From contig JAPTYO010000001.1 of the NCBI GenBank assembly GCA_036873135.1, forward strand, positions 52,646,624-52,710,623: 64,000 bases of DNA, written 5' to 3'. Source of the stretch: Clarkia xantiana subsp. parviflora (taxonomy: Eukaryota > Streptophyta > Magnoliopsida > Myrtales > Onagraceae). The notes beneath the pieces were generated by a model. The model saw only the letters and a program-made list of their open reading frames with translations. It made no database searches and was not told the origin of the DNA. The position numbers were made by a program, and so were the translations under genes. The stretch's first letter is position 1. Every line of letters begins with the position of its first letter. This document shows positions 1-11,137 of the stretch, piece after piece.

Positions 1-1284
1 TTGCATGACATTAATAAAGGGGAAGCAACCAATATAAGTTTAATATGATTATTTCTGAAGTGAAGGGTGCAAAACTATACTCATAAATTTAAGGGTTAAG
101 AAAGCATCTAAATAGAGTCTCGATTATAAGTCATATTGTTATTAGATTTAAAAAATGTTAATATTTGGTACCCCAAATATACGAACTATTAATTAATATA
201 AAACAAAATTCTTTCCATTCTCCACGTCAAAATGGACGGAAATGTTACGTGCACCTATCAATTGTATTCTAAATTTTATTTCATAACCAATTTAGTCTTT
301 AAATTTTCAATAAAAAAGAAGATAAAATTTTTGAGATGTTGATAGTGGTACCTGACATTTTCGTTATTTTGAAGGAAAAAATAGACGGAAAACTTTTCAT
401 CAATAGTATCAATATCAACAATTTTCCTAGCATGATGTAGTTAAACTAAGGGACGAGTAAGGGACGGGGAGGGGGAGGCTCTCGAAAGCAAGCTTTTTTA
501 ATGATTTTTTTTATGGTTATGCCGGCGATGATAGGTGGATCTAGGCTCCTTTTAAGTTCTTTTAACCTAAATTTAACGAGATTTTAATTTCAAAGTTTTT
601 AAAAGGTTAGAGGAGTTGGACCCTTAATTAATACATCTAACTCTTACACTAAAACGGCATGTTTGAGCCCACTCACTTTTGGGCCGGATGAGCCCATTCA
701 TGAAACTGTAAGTATTGGCCTAAAAATGAAGCTCATTCAAGATCATCCCCATTTTCGTACTAATAAGAGAGCTTCGTTGAAGTATATATAAGCGTTAAAT
801 CGCGTATCCACCGATAATCGTATAATTTTAACGTTTATAAGAGGCTAGTAAATCAGGTGGTTTGTCTAACTTAATTTGATATCTAAGTGTGCGCAAATTC
901 TAATCTTAGCATCACAAAATTAAATCTTAATTTAATTAAAATTTTACGTGATAGGCCTTCACATATAACTTTAAAGTTTAATTAATTAATATAGTTGTTT
1001 AAGTGACTCGTCTAAAAATTTACTAGCTACAAACATCAAACCTTAAGTTTACATACCTTCAAAGTCTGCAGCTTTGTGCTTTGCTTGTAGTCATATTGTT
1101 GCCTTCGACTCTTCTCCATGAGAAGGAGCTAAAGCCAGACTTATAGGACCACACTTACGAAGCTTCGCTAGTGATCAATTTTACCATGCGCATAAATCAT
1201 CATATCATATATATATATATATATAATGGAAGCTAGCCAGCTAGGTGGGATGATATATACAATAATATGGTTGCATTTTGTAGA

Positions 1285-1316
<32 letters not shown>

Positions 1317-2274
1317 GAGAGAGAGTAGTGAATGTGAAGATGAAATCATTTAAAATTGATGAGTAAATTTGGCAGTTAGTGAGGGAAGTTAATTACCCCA
1401 TAAGATGCGGTCATGTGGATATTACTTGATGTTAAACTAAATACAGGTAATATGTTGTATATAGTTAACACTATTTTAAAGGAATCAATTCTCTCACAAA
1501 TTATAAGAATTTTCTAGGGATTTATTATGTTTTGAGAGTTTTTAAAGGGATTTTTAAGGAAGTTTTTAAGAAATTTTCTGGCCAAGCTCTTTGTTAGGAG
1601 TCATTCTCTAGGGATTTTCATAATTCCCTTACAAATAAGTTTATATGTCCCTCACAAACAAATCACTCACAAACGACTAGGATTTCTTGTAGTGTGGTTT
1701 TTTCACTCGTCGATTTCTGGGTACAATTTTTTTTTTTCATAATCAACAATTTATCATTTACCGACTAAATCAGTACAAATATAAATTAATAAATATGTCG
1801 TGTATATTGTCCTACTGAAAGACCAGCTGGAAAAAAAATGTAGTAGTAACTAATGTGATTGTTTCATAAGATTAGATTTGAGTACTCATAGTAGAAAAAA
1901 TATAAAAATAATTTACATAGCGCCTTTTTAAGATTACACAGTATGAGCTTTTCTTATTATTATATTAGTATTATTACGTAGTAATCAATTCTACATTCTT
2001 AAATTTAAACATGATATTTTCGTAAATTTAAAATTAACTTAAAAAGATTTAATTAAATAAAATAATGTTAAATAAAAGGTGGTGGAAGTTCAAAGAAGAG
2101 AAGCTTCCTCAAAACACGGACGACGACGGAGCTGCACCTCCATGCATGCCGCCACGTGTCCCGCCCACGTCTCCACCTCTCTCTCTCCCTCCACCACCAA
2201 CACTTCGATCCAGCACAGAAACTACTCCACTCCACTCTCTCTCTCTCTTCTCTCACTCTTGATCGGAATCGAAG
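1..2274. other. AT-rich 5' intergenic region
   Basis: No gene is recognisable. The stretch is AT-rich, with a (TA)n run near 1207-1226 and a (TTA)n run near 1287-1313. The last 130 bases are the probable promoter and leader of the next gene. They contain a G-box-like CCACGTGTC near 2153-2161 and CT-rich pyrimidine patches at about 2177-2260, as is common in plant leaders. Confidence 0.6.
1681..1694 (-). mobile_element. CACTA-type transposon terminus (solo)
   Basis: On the minus strand this reads CACTACAAGAAATC, the typical plant CACTA terminus. The adjoining sequence on its left repeats short words (ctcacaaa, tctagggatttt), which resembles sub-terminal repeats. A possible partner end starts at 1469 (CACTATTTTAAAG), but the 3-bp flanks (taa and tgg) do not match. 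I support only one terminus, so this may be a remnant. Confidence 0.35.
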
Positions 2275-4592
2275 ATGGTGAAGCTAGCTTCGGCCAGAGA
2301 CAGCCGCATGTACGGCCCCCGACAAGGTCGGCACCGCTGCGAGTACATGAACTCCGGCCTCTACGTCTTCTCCGTCATCGTTTTGCTCGGTGGCTTCTTC
2401 GCGCAGCTGTCCAAGGAGCCCAAATCGGGCCTGGTGCTCCTCCTGATCGCCCTGGGGATCATCGCCGCCGTCAATGTCCACGATCTCCTCGCCCACCTTG
2501 CCGGAATCGAGTGGCGGCTGCCGTTGATGGAGTTCGACCTCCAGCTGGCGTTTGTCGAGTTCGCAGCTCCGCTTGTGCAGGCCCTTGGCTCTCTCCTCTC
2601 CTTTCTCGGGATTCTTTTCTTGTTCATTCAGGTAATCAATTAATTAATTATTAATTATGTATTAACTAAATTAATGATTTATAGTGTATATATATATTTT
2701 TTTTTCAATTTATAGTATAAGATTAAAACAAAAATTATAGTAAATATTGGTTGATCGAAACTGATATATATATTGGAAGACTTGATCATAAGATAGATTC
2801 AAAGGCTTGACATTGCTAATTGTTAATTTTTTAAGAACTTAAAAGCAATCCAATGTTGCAATGTTGCGATTTTGTCTCAATTTCTTTTGTTGCGATTGGA
2901 TATTTGAAATATCAGATTGTTTGTTTTCCCTTTTTCGTATTAAAACTGATTTTTTAAGCATTAAAGAAGTTTAATCCATGAATAACAAATCCAATACTTA
3001 AAAAATTTGGAAAGTAACATGTTTTTGTTACTTAAACTCCAATTTTAACGCAAAGTGGAAAACTACAAATTTGATACTTAAACTGTGTAGGCTGTTAACC
3101 CTCTAATATATTTCACATTAGTTATATAGTATATGCTTAGTTCACATGATCACATGTGTATTAGTGGGTACTTCACATGATTGAGCACATGTGTGTAATA
3201 GTGGTTACTAATGTGAAATAACAAGAAGAGTATTCTTAGTTAGTATTAATTGGGTTAAAGACTATCTATTGTATATGTGTTCATCCGACATTGACTAGAA
3301 CCACAAGTCGTGTATAATTAATATCACTAAGTTAATTTCTAAGATATTGTTATGTCCTTTGCATAAAATTCAGGCAGAAAAAGGGTATGGCTACTTCAAG
3401 CTAGAAAAGCACGCGTTGAACATGTTAATCGCCGGCCCCGTTCTATGGCTGCTCGGGTCGATCCATAACTCGTGTCAAATCTACGAGAGAGCCGACGGAC
3501 ATGTTCAGATGTTGCAACAAAGCGTCCACATCCCGTTTCTGCTGGCGAGCCTTTTGTTCATGGTCGGAGCTATCATGAACATGCAGGAGAAATCCGAAAC
3601 CACGCACCACGGCACGAAACTGCTGGTACGTTATTATTTATGGTTTAAAGATCTTTTAGTATCATATGTTTGACCAAAGTTTAGTTTTGGTACAACGTCT
3701 TATTTTAGACTTTTGTGCAACATCTGTTCGTGTGACTTGCACATGAGTACTTAAAAGTCAAACTTAATGACCAACTAACAGATGCATCAAAAGTCTACCA
3801 ACAAAAAGATGTTGCACCAGAAGCAAACTTTGACCATATTATTTACCACTGTTAGAATTCACATTGGGCCGAGCCGAGTCAAGTCCAACGGGCCAGCAGA
3901 GAGAAATCATATATGCAAGTGGGGTTCCATTCTAAAACCAATTGGTTATAGGAGGAGGTGACTCACTTGCTTATATACTACTCGATTGTACATATACCAA
4001 CCAGTGTAGTACTACATACTCACGGTGGAGTGTCTACATTCCCCCTCACCGTGAGGGCTCTCTGATTCAACAGAACCCCTCACAGGCCCACCGGGCTCTG
4101 ATTCCATGTTATGGGCCCTGATTCCATGTTAGATTCTACGTTGGGCCGAGTCAAGCCTAACGGGCCAGTAGAGAGCAAGTGGGTTTTTGTATAGCCAAGC
4201 CCAACGTGGAATCTAACAATCACAATGATTTCGAGTTGTACGCTACATATGATATATCGATCGTTAATTTTTCGCAGGGAAAGAGCTTCATATGGTTCGG
4301 GATTTTCGGCGGCGTGTTGCTACTAGTCGGGGGTCTAGCGAACCTAGTTAAAGTGTTCAAGATGCAACAAGGTGAGCTTCGGCTCGAGAAGCTAAGAGGA
4401 GGGGCTCACGAGCTTCTGATCCGAGAGAGGGAAGGGCTAGCCCCGTTGATGGTGGAGGAGCAAAGGCGGCTAAGGCGGCGGCAAGTTTACGAGGTAGCAG
4501 CCAAAACACATGCTTCTGAGGGTGCACCCTCGGACCCTACTACTCCGATGAGTCCTTATAAGGATAATGTTCTTGTTGGAGAGAGCAGATGA
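2275..4592 (+). CDS. six-helix plant transmembrane protein of unknown function
   Basis: Three exons are supported: 2275-2631, 3374-3625 and 4278-4592. All junctions are phase 0 with GT-AG borders, giving 307 residues. I recognise it as a conserved, uncharacterised land-plant membrane protein family by the N-terminus MVKLASAR-SRMYGPR, the phrase KSGLVLLLIAL and the block SIHNSCQIYERADGHVQ. Hydrophobic helices lie at about 28-46, 51-74, 92-118, 134-150, 170-189 and 207-230. The C-terminal 77 residues are charged and rich in Arg and Glu (EKLRGGAHE, EEQRRLRRRQ), so probably cytosolic. The start is the first ATG after a CT-rich leader and matches the family start. Intron 2 carries a MITE-like and an LTR-like insertion. 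No catalytic motif is visible and I assign no function. Confidence 0.88.
3640..3842. mobile_element. degenerate MULE-type MITE in intron 2
   Basis: This short foldback repeat runs from about ttttagtatcatatgtttga to its inverted counterpart ending tttgaccat. The arms contain gttttggtacaacgtctt and its complement aagatgttgcaccagaagc, plus tgacttgcacatga, the sub-terminal motif shared with the MITE family seen elsewhere here. Ends are eroded and no target duplication is clear. Confidence 0.5.
3850..4218. mobile_element. solo-LTR-like insertion in intron 2
   Basis: A 369-bp block begins TGTTAGA and ends TCTAACA, which are inverted repeats with TG...CA ends. The 5-bp flanks are ACCAC and ATCAC, 4 of 5 identical. 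A phrase gggccgagtcaagyccaacgggcc occurs near both ends. This fits a small solo LTR of a TRIM or copia-like element. It has no coding capacity and lies wholly inside the intron, so the host reading frame is unaffected. Confidence 0.55.
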
Positions 4593-5228
4593 ACACCTAT
4601 GTATTTTATGTTGAGTTTCTATTATTAACTACATAACTTGACATGGTTATTCTTTTTTATTAGTTTAATTATTATAATTTAAAAATGTTAATTAGAGGTT
4701 TTTTTTAAATATTTGCTAGGCTAAATTTCACATTTGGAAAAATGGCTAAGTTTGTCAAATTCTAATTTGAACTTAATTAGTCATATAAGTTGTATGTGAT
4801 TAAAAAGATTGATCTAAAATTATGGAAGTGGTTTCATCTACATAGTCATTCAAAGTTATGTAAATAGTGGGAATTATAAAATTTTATCTTAACATAAAAA
4901 ATATTTAAAAAATTGCTTTTTTTTTAGGGAAATTATTTTATTTTAGGTTCGGTTCATGATTTTTATTTTTTATTATTTGGCGCATTTTTTTCTATTGGAA
5001 TGTAATGAAAATGAAAGAGATGGTTTTAAGATTAAAGAGGAGGAGCTTCAATACGAAGTTGATACGATTTATAACCAATTTTATTCAAATTATTAGATAT
5101 AATATTTATCAAGTAAGCAATTTCTTTACGAGCAAAACATCGCCTACGAGAAGAAAAAAAAGTCTTAACTCAATTTATATGTGTACCAAACTTCAACTTG
5201 CAATTCGGTAAAACGTATATCTGCCATT
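4593..5228. other. 3' flank of the membrane-protein gene
   Basis: AT-rich, non-coding sequence that should contain the 3' UTR and polyadenylation region of the upstream gene. I see no other feature in it. Confidence 0.5.
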
Positions 5229-5760
5229 TGTTGGGGAGCGTGTTCAGATCCAGTACACAATTATTAAAAACAATTATTAAAATCAATTAGTGATAGTATC
5301 GGCAAAAAAATAAATAAATTAGTGGTAGTAGGAATAGTTCATTAAGTTCATATAATATTCTATGTTTAATTATCTGATGTGGTACTCCCTTACTTGTGAG
5401 TCTATTGTAACTTCCCTTTCCTAGAAGTCTTTTTTATTTACTGGAAAACATGCCCCTTAACGACCACACCACCCGAGTCATTTGTGGGTTCATGCTCGAA
5501 CCTACATGTACGTGTGTCGCCCTTACCGGAACTCAACACTTTGTGTCATCCGAACTTCTCGGATTGAGCCACCGGCTTTGATATCACTTGTTGGGGATTA
5601 AATATGAGAAAAGAGTTCAAACCCACTAGTACATAATCCCAATAAGATTATTTACTAAAACCAACTAGCGATAATAATAATAGTCTATTAAGCTTATATA
5701 ATGTTCCAACTCTCTTAAACTATTTGATGTTGTACTATTCACTCACATGTAATCCTAACA
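5229..5760 (-). mobile_element. TRIM-like miniature LTR retrotransposon
   Basis: Two related terminal blocks, about 5229-5410 and 5589-5760, both start TGTTGGGG and share words such as ctatgtttaattatctgatg versus ctcttaaactatttgatgtt. They flank about 180 bases of non-coding DNA. Next to the right block, at 5577-5588, lies ttgatatcact, a near match to the complement of the copia primer-binding site TGGTATCAGAG. Read on the minus strand the order is LTR, PBS, short interior, purine-rich aggaaagggaag, LTR. That is the layout of a TRIM. The target duplication is not clear. Confidence 0.55.
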
Positions 5761-5889
5761 TTTTTAAAATTGTGTTCGTACCCATGATTGAACCAAGTTT
5801 ATGCCCTGTTGAAGACGCCACCTAGGAAATAACTTTAAGTACCTTAATCACTTCTCTTAAATTTGCGAAATATTATTGTAATAAAAGAA

Positions 5890-6125
5890 CACCAGCAGTG
5901 GTGGTATAATGGTGAATAACGTTTACTCCTATGTGGTTTGATTCTGAAGTCCTAGATTCGAAATTTATTAGAGCCGTCACCTCACGGTGACTTATTTAAA
6001 AAATATTAGGTTCTGTCTAGCTCACACACCGCAAGCAGGAGAGCTCGGACATTATGTAGCGGGATAGGCTAAGGTCGCCACACTAGCCCAGTCTTTTTGC
6101 TCTGTTGACCAAAAATAAATAAAAG
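5890..6125 (+). mobile_element. tRNA-derived SINE-like element
   Basis: The 5' end has an A-box-like gtggtataatgg at about 5900-5911 and a B-box-like agattcgaaat near 5953-5963, spaced as in a pol III tRNA promoter. An unrelated body and an A-rich tail (aaaaataaataaaagaaaaa) near 6110-6130 follow. It does not fold into a tRNA, so SINE is preferred. Family unknown. Confidence 0.4.
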
Positions 6126-6829
6126 AAAAATTATAGGCTGCGCCAGATTATCTAAAATACGCCGTTCTCGTGCGCCCAGATGTATTTATGCTATCATACG
6201 CAAGGGCGCCATCAACGCTCACACTGGGCTAAGAAAATATCCATCTCATTAACCGTTGACTGCGACTGTCTCCTTCCCTCTGCACAGTGTCCTCTTCGTC
6301 TCCGGTGAACCTTGTCAGCTATCTCCTCTAGCTAGGGATCCTCCCTTCCATCACAGGTAAGAGTTCCATCGGAATTTGTTGGTGTTTCTCATGCTTAGTG
6401 CACATAGTCTATCGTCCCTGGATAGAGTAGTTGTTCTTCATGAATCTTACGCACATTAGCTTTCGCTATTTGTATGATTTGATCGTTAAACAGTCGGATG
6501 TCTGATGAATGTACTCTGTTGTTTGCTTATTGCAGTTTTTCTTGGTTGTAATTGTTTAGTTTCGAAGCTTGATTCATCCAATACTCGACTAGGTGTTTCC
6601 TGCAAGAGTTAGATTGATGTATGAGTGTCTAACTACGTTACTGGATGTCCATATGTGTGGAATTGACATATGATCTTCAAACAAAAGTTATCATCCTATT
6701 GCTGTTGTTTTGTTGGATAATGATTGCTCAGAAATAACTGAAGTGAAAGTGTTTTATGTACAAATTCTTCCATAGATTGAATTTCGTGCTACTCTTCGGA
6801 GCCTTGGGACTTAGTGTGGTTTTGTTGAG

Positions 6830-9800
6830 ATGTCATCCGTTTCAAGTCAGCCGCAGTTTCGCTACACACAACCTCCTTCAAAGGTGCTCCACTTGAGGAA
6901 TTTACCCTGGGAATGCACTGAAGAGGAGCTAATTGAGCTGGGGAAGCCATTCGGGAAAGTTATAAACACTAAATGCAACGTCGGAGCAAACAAGAATCAG
7001 GCCTTCATTGAATTTGTGAGTTCCATTAGTTTTGAATCCAATGATTCTTTCTAGCTTTTAAGACCGTATATTTACCGTGTTCTATCCTTATATTATTTTA
7101 TTTTGGTTATTCAGGCTGATCTAAATCAAGCTATTGCGATGATATCATATTACGCATCATCTTCAGAACCTGCCCAAGTTCGTGGGAAAACTGTTTACCT
7201 ACAGTATTCAAATAGGCAGGAGATAGTGAACAATAAAACCACTGCTGATGTTGCTGGAAATGTCTTGCTGGTGACAATTGAAGGACCAGATGCACGGCTT
7301 GTCAGCATTGATGTTCTACATTTGGTGAGTACTTCCCCAAGTTTGTTTTTCAGAAATGATAGGTAAAATTGCTGATCTGTGGACGTCACTCTCAAGTGAA
7401 ATTCTCTTTGACGTGAATGTCAATGGATTAGCAGGCCCGTGTCAAGAGAATAGATTCGATGGCAGCTTAGTACATCGGGAGAAAGAGCATATATGTGTTT
7501 GTCTTCGTTCTCCTTTCCTAACCTCGCCTCTTTTTTTCCTACTCTTCCTCCATACCTTCCTCTCCCTACCTTTTTTTGAGATAGATATTTGGACACTTTC
7601 CTCTCTTTAGCTTCTCTTGTGCTAATGTGTACTTTTCTTTAGAGTTTGAACCTTGTATTTTTCTTATTAGCTTGAAGAATTTTCACTTTTATTCATTGTT
7701 CACATATTAGTGTTGCTGTATGTTGCAACACTAATTGTGCTTCATTGTTCACATATTAGTGCTGCTTGTACACATATTGTGGGGTGTTAGTTTTGGTAGC
7801 AGTTAAGGATTTATTAGTGTTGCTGCTCTTGCATAAAGGAAAATACTATGATTTTGCTTGCTGTATGCAGGAACATACAGTAATACTATGATTTTTTAGT
7901 GTACCATTCTTTAGAGTTTGAACCTTGTATTTTTCTTATTAGCTTGAAGGATTTTCACTTTTATTCATTATTCACATATTATGAGCTTTAATTACATAAA
8001 TTGGATGTTGAGAAGATTTCTATGAGAAGAGACCATAAAAGATAACCAAAGAATTAGGATGTGCTTCATTCTGCAGCGACTCAATTAGAGTCCCAGACAA
8101 TCTCTTAGATTTTTAAATTTTTTCAAGTGTAATTCTTCATTGTGGATGTTCTACAACTACAAATATCTCAAATATGAGGTCCTTCAGCATATGTGCACTG
8201 TATGGAATTTTTTGGAGTTGTTGATGGTCTGCTGTGAATGACATCTGGTCGGCACGCCACTTATCTTTAGGGCTCCCTAGGGAAGCACTTGATGACATAC
8301 ATTATTCATAACTTGTCTGATTGAAGCTTTCTCCATTATCCAGTGGAATTTTATTCCCAAACTAGTGGAGAAAATTTGCTAGGTCAAGATTAAGTTACCT
8401 TCACATTCAACATGTGATTTTATTGGATTTTGTGTTTTTTCTTCTAGCACTCTGACAATTTTTGCCTAGTTTCTGATTTGGGTTTTGTTACTTGAATGCA
8501 GGTGTTTTCTGCCTTTGGCTTTGTTCATAAGATTACAACTTTTGAGAAGTCAGCTGGATTTCAGGTCTATTAGTACCCGTAGTCCTTATTATCTTTTCCC
8601 TTCAGCCTATTAACTCATAATAGTAACTATGGCTTGCTAATTTTAATAGGCGCTGGTCCAATTTTCTGATTCCGAGACAGCTGGTTCTGCAAAAAATGCT
8701 CTTGATGGTCGATTCATTCCAAGGTGTCTGCTCTATTCTTTTTTCCTGATCATGTTCTATGTTGCGTGAGCAACATCAGAGAGATCTTCATCAAATGTAT
8801 ATAAGACTTCTTTTTAAATGTGTACAAAACTAAAATGATACCGAGTTCCTCCTTTTATCAGCTACTTGATTCCGGAAATGCAGCCATGTACCCTCAGGAT
8901 TACATATTCTGCACACACAGATCTAAGTGTGAAGTTCCAGAGCCACAGGAGCAGGTATGTCAAGCTTTTATTTAAATGTTTTCTTGCTCCATTGCACTTC
9001 AACAAATACTACTTTGCAGATCGAAATCTTTTCTGGATTGAAGTGGCTTTTCAACTCTTATCTATTCTTCTACCATATGATAGATTCCATTTTGAACGTT
9101 CAGGGACTACACAAATCCTTACCTTCCTGTTGCGCCATCAGCAATGGATGCAAATGGTCAGGTAAATAATTTAAACCGACATGTAGGGAATCGCTTGTTC
9201 TATTTATCTCCCAAATCACATCTTTCAATTTTGCACTAAGCCATTTCCTTAGAGAATCCTAGCATAATTCTTTAGGACACTTAAATTTGGTGAAATCATA
9301 TAATGGTTAAATTTTACCAAACTGTTAAATCCCGCAATCATGTATACAGATGACCGTTGGTCTTGATGGAAAGAAACTAGAAGCAGAGAGTAATGTGCTT
9401 CTTGCATCTATCGAGAACATGCAGTATGCTGTCACTCTCGACGTTCTTCACATGGTATCTACATTGCGACTATCCTATAGGACTGTTTCTTTTTTGTTAT
9501 TCCGGCTTATCATCGAAGAAGACGTTAGCATACTTACTATTACTCATATTTTTTTTGAATGTCACAGGTGTTCTCTACATTTGGAACCGTACAGAAAATT
9601 GCCATGTTTGATAAGAATGGAACACTTCAAGCTCTGATTCAGTACCCTGGTAATGCTCTGAACATGAAATTACTTTTTTTTAAATGAATAAAAAATCATT
9701 TAACTATGAAGTTATGGAAAAAATGGATAAATGGAAAATGCAGATGTTCAAACGGCTGTAGTGGCAAGGGAGGCCTTAGAGGGGCACAGCATATACGATG

Positions 9801-10829
9801 GAGGGTTTTGCAAACTTCATCTTTCGTATTCTCGCCATACTGATCTCAGTATTAAGGTGAGTAATACTGAATTTTTACTGCATTGGCTGTAGATGCTTCA
9901 AATTTTGAGGATTTCGAAGTTAAATTTGATAATCACCCAAAAAAAGGGTTAAGAACCTATAAACTGTTTGAGGTTTGCCCTATGGTTTGGCCTATGTGAG
10001 ATTTTGGTGTTTGAAGTTTAAATTGTTAATATTGGCTGTCTGAAGTTTTAACTTTGGAAATTTAGTTTTCCGTCCATTTTTGCTGTCAAATTTAACAGAA
10101 TTGTGTGAAAAGTCGAAATTGCCTCTGATACTTTTATGTTTACTCCGGCCGGCAACCACCACTCCGGCCAGCCACCACCCAACTCCGGCCGGCCACCACC
10201 CTACTCCGGCCGGCCACCACCCTAGGGACGATTTTGGTATTTATTTTTTTTATCAGTTATGTGACAAGCACATGACCAAATTTTGTCAATTTTAATAGCA
10301 AATTTGGACGGAGACACTAAATTTCAACAAAGTTGAAACTTCAACAGTCAATATCAACAATTTAAACTTCAGACACCAAAATCTCACATATGACTAACTT
10401 CATACAGTTTATAGGTTCTTAACCAAAAAAAATGGTAAATTTAATGTTATTCTTCAGTTGAACAACGATCGAAGCAGAGATTACACCATTCCGACCACTC
10501 CGGTGGTTGTTGCGCCTACCCAGCCATCTATCCTCGGGCAGCAACCCGTTTCAGGGGCGGGTCCCACTCAGTTCAGCATGAACAATGGTCACGGTTACCC
10601 CTCTTCTTCTGGGCAGCAACAACAACCACCCATGATGATGCAGCAACAGCCAGGGTGGGGCTCACCGGGCCCACAAACCATGCCGATGCAAGTCTATGGT
10701 GTGAACCCTTACGGACCACCTCAAGGGACCGCACCTTACCAAATGGGTCCAGGGTTGATGCAGGGACCGAACCCAGGTGGCTTACCTCCACAACAAGGTA
10801 GACCAAGACCCGCTTATGGTCCTCAATAG
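6830..10829 (+). CDS. PTB3: polypyrimidine tract-binding protein homologue (PTB3-like)
   Basis: Ten coding exons: 6830-7015, 7115-7324, 8502-8564, 8650-8723, 8862-8954, 9104-9161, 9350-9454, 9568-9649, 9744-9856 and 10458-10829. They join in frame to 451 residues. Three RRM folds lie at about 17-94 (VLHLRNLPW), 111-190 ([19 protein letters not shown]) and 243-320 ([21 protein letters not shown]). A Gln/Pro/Gly-rich tail spans 330-451. The family binds pyrimidine-rich RNA and regulates alternative splicing in the nucleus. The order and wording match Arabidopsis PTB3 closely. A leader intron with donor CAG|GTAAG at 6356/6357 is likely; its acceptor is unresolved. A MULE-type MITE sits in the last intron. 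The gene converges with the phosphatase gene, stop to stop 308 bases apart. Confidence 0.92.
9946..10424. mobile_element. MULE-type foldback MITE in last PTB intron
   Basis: Terminal inverted repeats start GGGTTAAGAACCTATAAAC and end GTTTATAGGTTCTTAACC. The arms extend through matching sub-terminal words (ttgaagttt, gtccatttt). The centre is a short GC-rich minisatellite of ccggccggccaccacc units near 10145-10225. Both flanks are A-runs, so the target duplication cannot be resolved. It is 34 bases upstream of the final exon. Confidence 0.75.
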
Positions 10830-11137
10830 TGCACTTTCTTTATTTTGTTTGCTAGAACTTGCAAATTCTACAGTTTATGGAGAAGATTGTGGCAAATAAC
10901 ACTATAATGAGCTTTATTAGCAAAATCAAAACAAACACCCATGCCTGCCTTACATATATTTATTATATTACAATACAGAAAACCAAATCCAAACCCGAAC
11001 CCGAATCTGATCGATACTCGACTATGTGACCGATATACCCTTTAAATAACTGGGTAAACGGTTGTCGAATATTACTAATAAAAGTTCTTTCATCTGTAAT
11101 TTACAAAATCACAGGTAGTATATAAACTTATGTTCTT
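10830..11137. other. convergent 3' region between PTB and TPP genes
   Basis: Only 308 bases separate the two stop codons. The stretch must hold both 3' ends. Poly(A)-signal-like AT-rich words occur on both strands. No other feature is seen. Confidence 0.6.

Noticed and set aside
1469..1694. 226-bp non-autonomous CACTA element
   Set aside because: The right terminus is convincing but the left end CACTATTTTAAAG is a poor match and the 3-bp flanks differ.
5890..5970. tRNA gene
   Set aside because: A- and B-box-like words are present but the stems do not pair and the sequence continues into an A-tailed body. A SINE is the better reading.
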